Virus record (IMG/VR): IMGVR_UViG_3300028569_000044
Coordinates: 1 to 54,199 of that record
Length of the DNA: 54,199 nt
Source: a virus
Direction: 5' to 3' (one strand)
Shown: piece after piece, positions 53,347-54,199 of the stretch
Layout: each line of letters begins with the position of its first letter
How positions within the stretch are numbered: position 1 is the first letter of the stretch
The notes under the pieces: generated by a model
The model's database searches: none
Told to the model about the DNA's origin: nothing
What the model saw: the letters and a program-made list of their open reading frames with translations, nothing else
Translations under genes and position numbers: made by a program

Positions 53347-53820
53347 TTATTTGTTGTATTCTTCACCAAAGACACAACTAATCACAACACTATTTTGAGG
53401 CCAATAATAAATTTCTTTATCATCTGTTGTAAAAATGTCTATTACTACACGCTTATAACCTTTATGCCAGAATTGGGGTTGACTTCCATTTATATAACAC
53501 TTTATATAACTAAGTGACTTATCTCTATCAAACAAATGTTTATCCATAAAAACTAAGTCGTCATTTATTTGATGTTTAAAAATTTGTTTATTTAGTTCAT
53601 CATTTTTAGCATAATACAAACCATTCTTATTACACCACTCCGTCATATCCTCATTGGAATAAAGACTGGTAGCACTTCTATAAGTCGTGGTTTCACTATT
53701 AAAAATGAAATCACGCTTTCTATAAAGCATATTCGTTTCTGGTTGCGTTGATATTGCACCAAACACTGCTACGGATGGCAATGCGAGTGCGGTTGATGTA
53801 ATAAATTTTCTGCGGTTCAT
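53347..53820 (-). CDS. Exported protein with Tat signal
   Basis: 157 aa. MNRRKFITSTALALPSVAVF is a twin-arginine signal (NRRKFI) with an AFGAIS-type cleavage area. The mature part has YRSATSLYSNEDMTEWCNKN and two cysteines. No family recognised. Export would use the host Tat system. Looks like a gene of bacterial style in a phage. Confidence 0.76.
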   Translation of the reverse strand: MNRRKFITSTALALPSVAVFGAISTQPETNMLYRKRDFIFNSETTTYRSATSLYSNEDMTEWCNKNGLYYAKNDELNKQIFKHQINDDLVFMDKHLFDRDKSLSYIKCYINGSQPQFWHKGYKRVVIDIFTTDDKEIYYWPQNSVVISCVFGEEYNK

Positions 53821-53826
53821 ATTATT

Positions 53827-53988
53827 TTACATATCAAAACTTCTGGAATAACCATCTAATGCTTCACTATATCCACTAAGCCAATAGTTCTCTTCATCTG
53901 AATCTTCTGGATATGGACATTTTGTTCCGTCATCATTATATCCAGCTTTATATCCCTCATTAAATGCTTGTTGTTGTTTTGTGGTCAT
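53827..53988 (-). CDS. Ribosome modulation factor-like small protein
   Basis: 53 aa: MTTKQQQAFNEGYKAGYNDD, KCPYPEDSDEENYWLSGYSE. The pattern GYxAG....CPY......W..GY.EA matches the RMF family (55 aa in bacteria), which dimerises ribosomes in stationary phase. Acidic overall, unlike basic RMF, so a ribosome role is uncertain. Confidence 0.65.
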   Translation of the reverse strand: MTTKQQQAFNEGYKAGYNDDGTKCPYPEDSDEENYWLSGYSEALDGYSRSFDM

Positions 53989-53993
53989 ATCAA

Positions 53994-54191
53994 TTAATGA
54001 ATCCAAGCGTTATCAAACATTGTCTTTAAATTATTATATTGTTGTTTTTGAAAATCAAATGCATTTTTATTATTAGTCTTATTTTCAAGCTTGCGTCGGT
54101 CAGCTTTTTCTCTAAAAACCATAATATCTAGCAAATCCAAATCTTTTTCAGATAAGTTACTTAACTTTTCTTTTGTCTTTTTAATGTCCAT
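53994..54191 (-). CDS. Hypothetical helical protein
   Basis: 65 aa, starts MDIKKTKEKLSNLSEKDLDL. Charged helices with LLDIMVFREKADRRKLENK. No family. The last 8 nt of the window beyond its start hold nothing readable. Confidence 0.66.
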   Translation of the reverse strand: MDIKKTKEKLSNLSEKDLDLLDIMVFREKADRRKLENKTNNKNAFDFQKQQYNNLKTMFDNAWIH

Positions 54192-54199
54192 ATCAATTC

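Noticed and set aside
53148-53375. 75-codon minus-strand frame
   Set aside because: It runs through the strong terminator at 53177-53213 and overlaps the end of the Tat-signal gene; composition is not protein-like.

Overview
The window looks like about 54 kb of a large, AT-rich, tailed double-stranded DNA phage genome. It has a phage tail-fibre gene with an S74 self-cleaving chaperone, long runs of short overlapping genes on one strand, phage dNTP enzymes (DHFR, thymidylate synthase, dCMP deaminase), YopX-family genes, an ATP-dependent DNA ligase and many homing endonucleases. I saw no rRNA and no convincing tRNA. Almost no gene has a Shine-Dalgarno sequence. Many operon heads carry a sigma70-like promoter (TTGACW, 16-18 nt, TAnnnT) only 6-10 nt before the ATG, so leaderless or nearly leaderless mRNAs are expected. 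The -10 boxes are ordinary sigma70 type rather than the Bacteroidota TAnnTTTG type, so the host is left open.

Layout. Positions 1-5902 (plus strand): end of a tail fibre, an Ig-domain virion protein, a sulfotransferase, three small proteins, a terminator and two glycosyltransferases. Positions 5899-16139 (mostly minus strand): FkbM-type methyltransferase, small genes, then a homing hot spot. There the DNA ligase is broken in two by a split intein with a Vsr-like nuclease gene between the halves, flanked by two related GIY-YIG genes. A deaminase and a nucleotidyltransferase follow, then a scar joining fragments of a methyltransferase and an RNA ligase. Positions 16350-28662: dense block of small minus-strand genes, interrupted by an IS200/IS605 element (TnpA plus TnpB) and an HNH homing gene; it includes dCMP deaminase. 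Positions 28746-35987: phosphoesterase, A-type Fe-S protein, receiver-like protein, LAGLIDADG gene, DHFR-ThyA pair, a PD-(D/E)XK-type homing gene and APS kinase. Positions 35984-40367: glycosyltransferases, a prepilin-like protein and an LpxH-like phosphoesterase. Positions 40464-48644: YopX paralogues, PTH2 with its own GIY-YIG gene, an extraordinary array of eight overlapping xxQL-repeat genes, a DUF6745-like gene and a stand-alone S4 domain. Positions 48722-54191: a second TnpB without TnpA, small genes, a roughly 520-nt structured non-coding region and an RMF-like protein.

How the genes fit together. APS kinase (35.5 kb) could make PAPS for the sulfotransferase (2.5 kb); with at least five glycosyltransferases and a FkbM methyltransferase this suggests modification of a surface or virion glycan. 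dCMP deaminase, DHFR and ThyA form a thymidylate supply route. Selfish DNA is unusually rich: eight homing nucleases from five fold families plus two TnpB genes in 54 kb.

Most notable observations: (1) the split intein cuts ligase motif I between the G and x of KxDGxR; (2) three homing genes each sit between an intact gene and a truncated end of the same gene (deaminase, DHFR, PTH2); (3) three GIY-YIG genes are overlapped, always in the same relative frame, by a conserved basic MGRK reading frame, suggesting +1 frameshifting; (4) eight xxQL genes each overlap the next by exactly 29 nt; (5) a possible large structured RNA at 52.6-53.1 kb; (6) widespread near-leaderless promoters.
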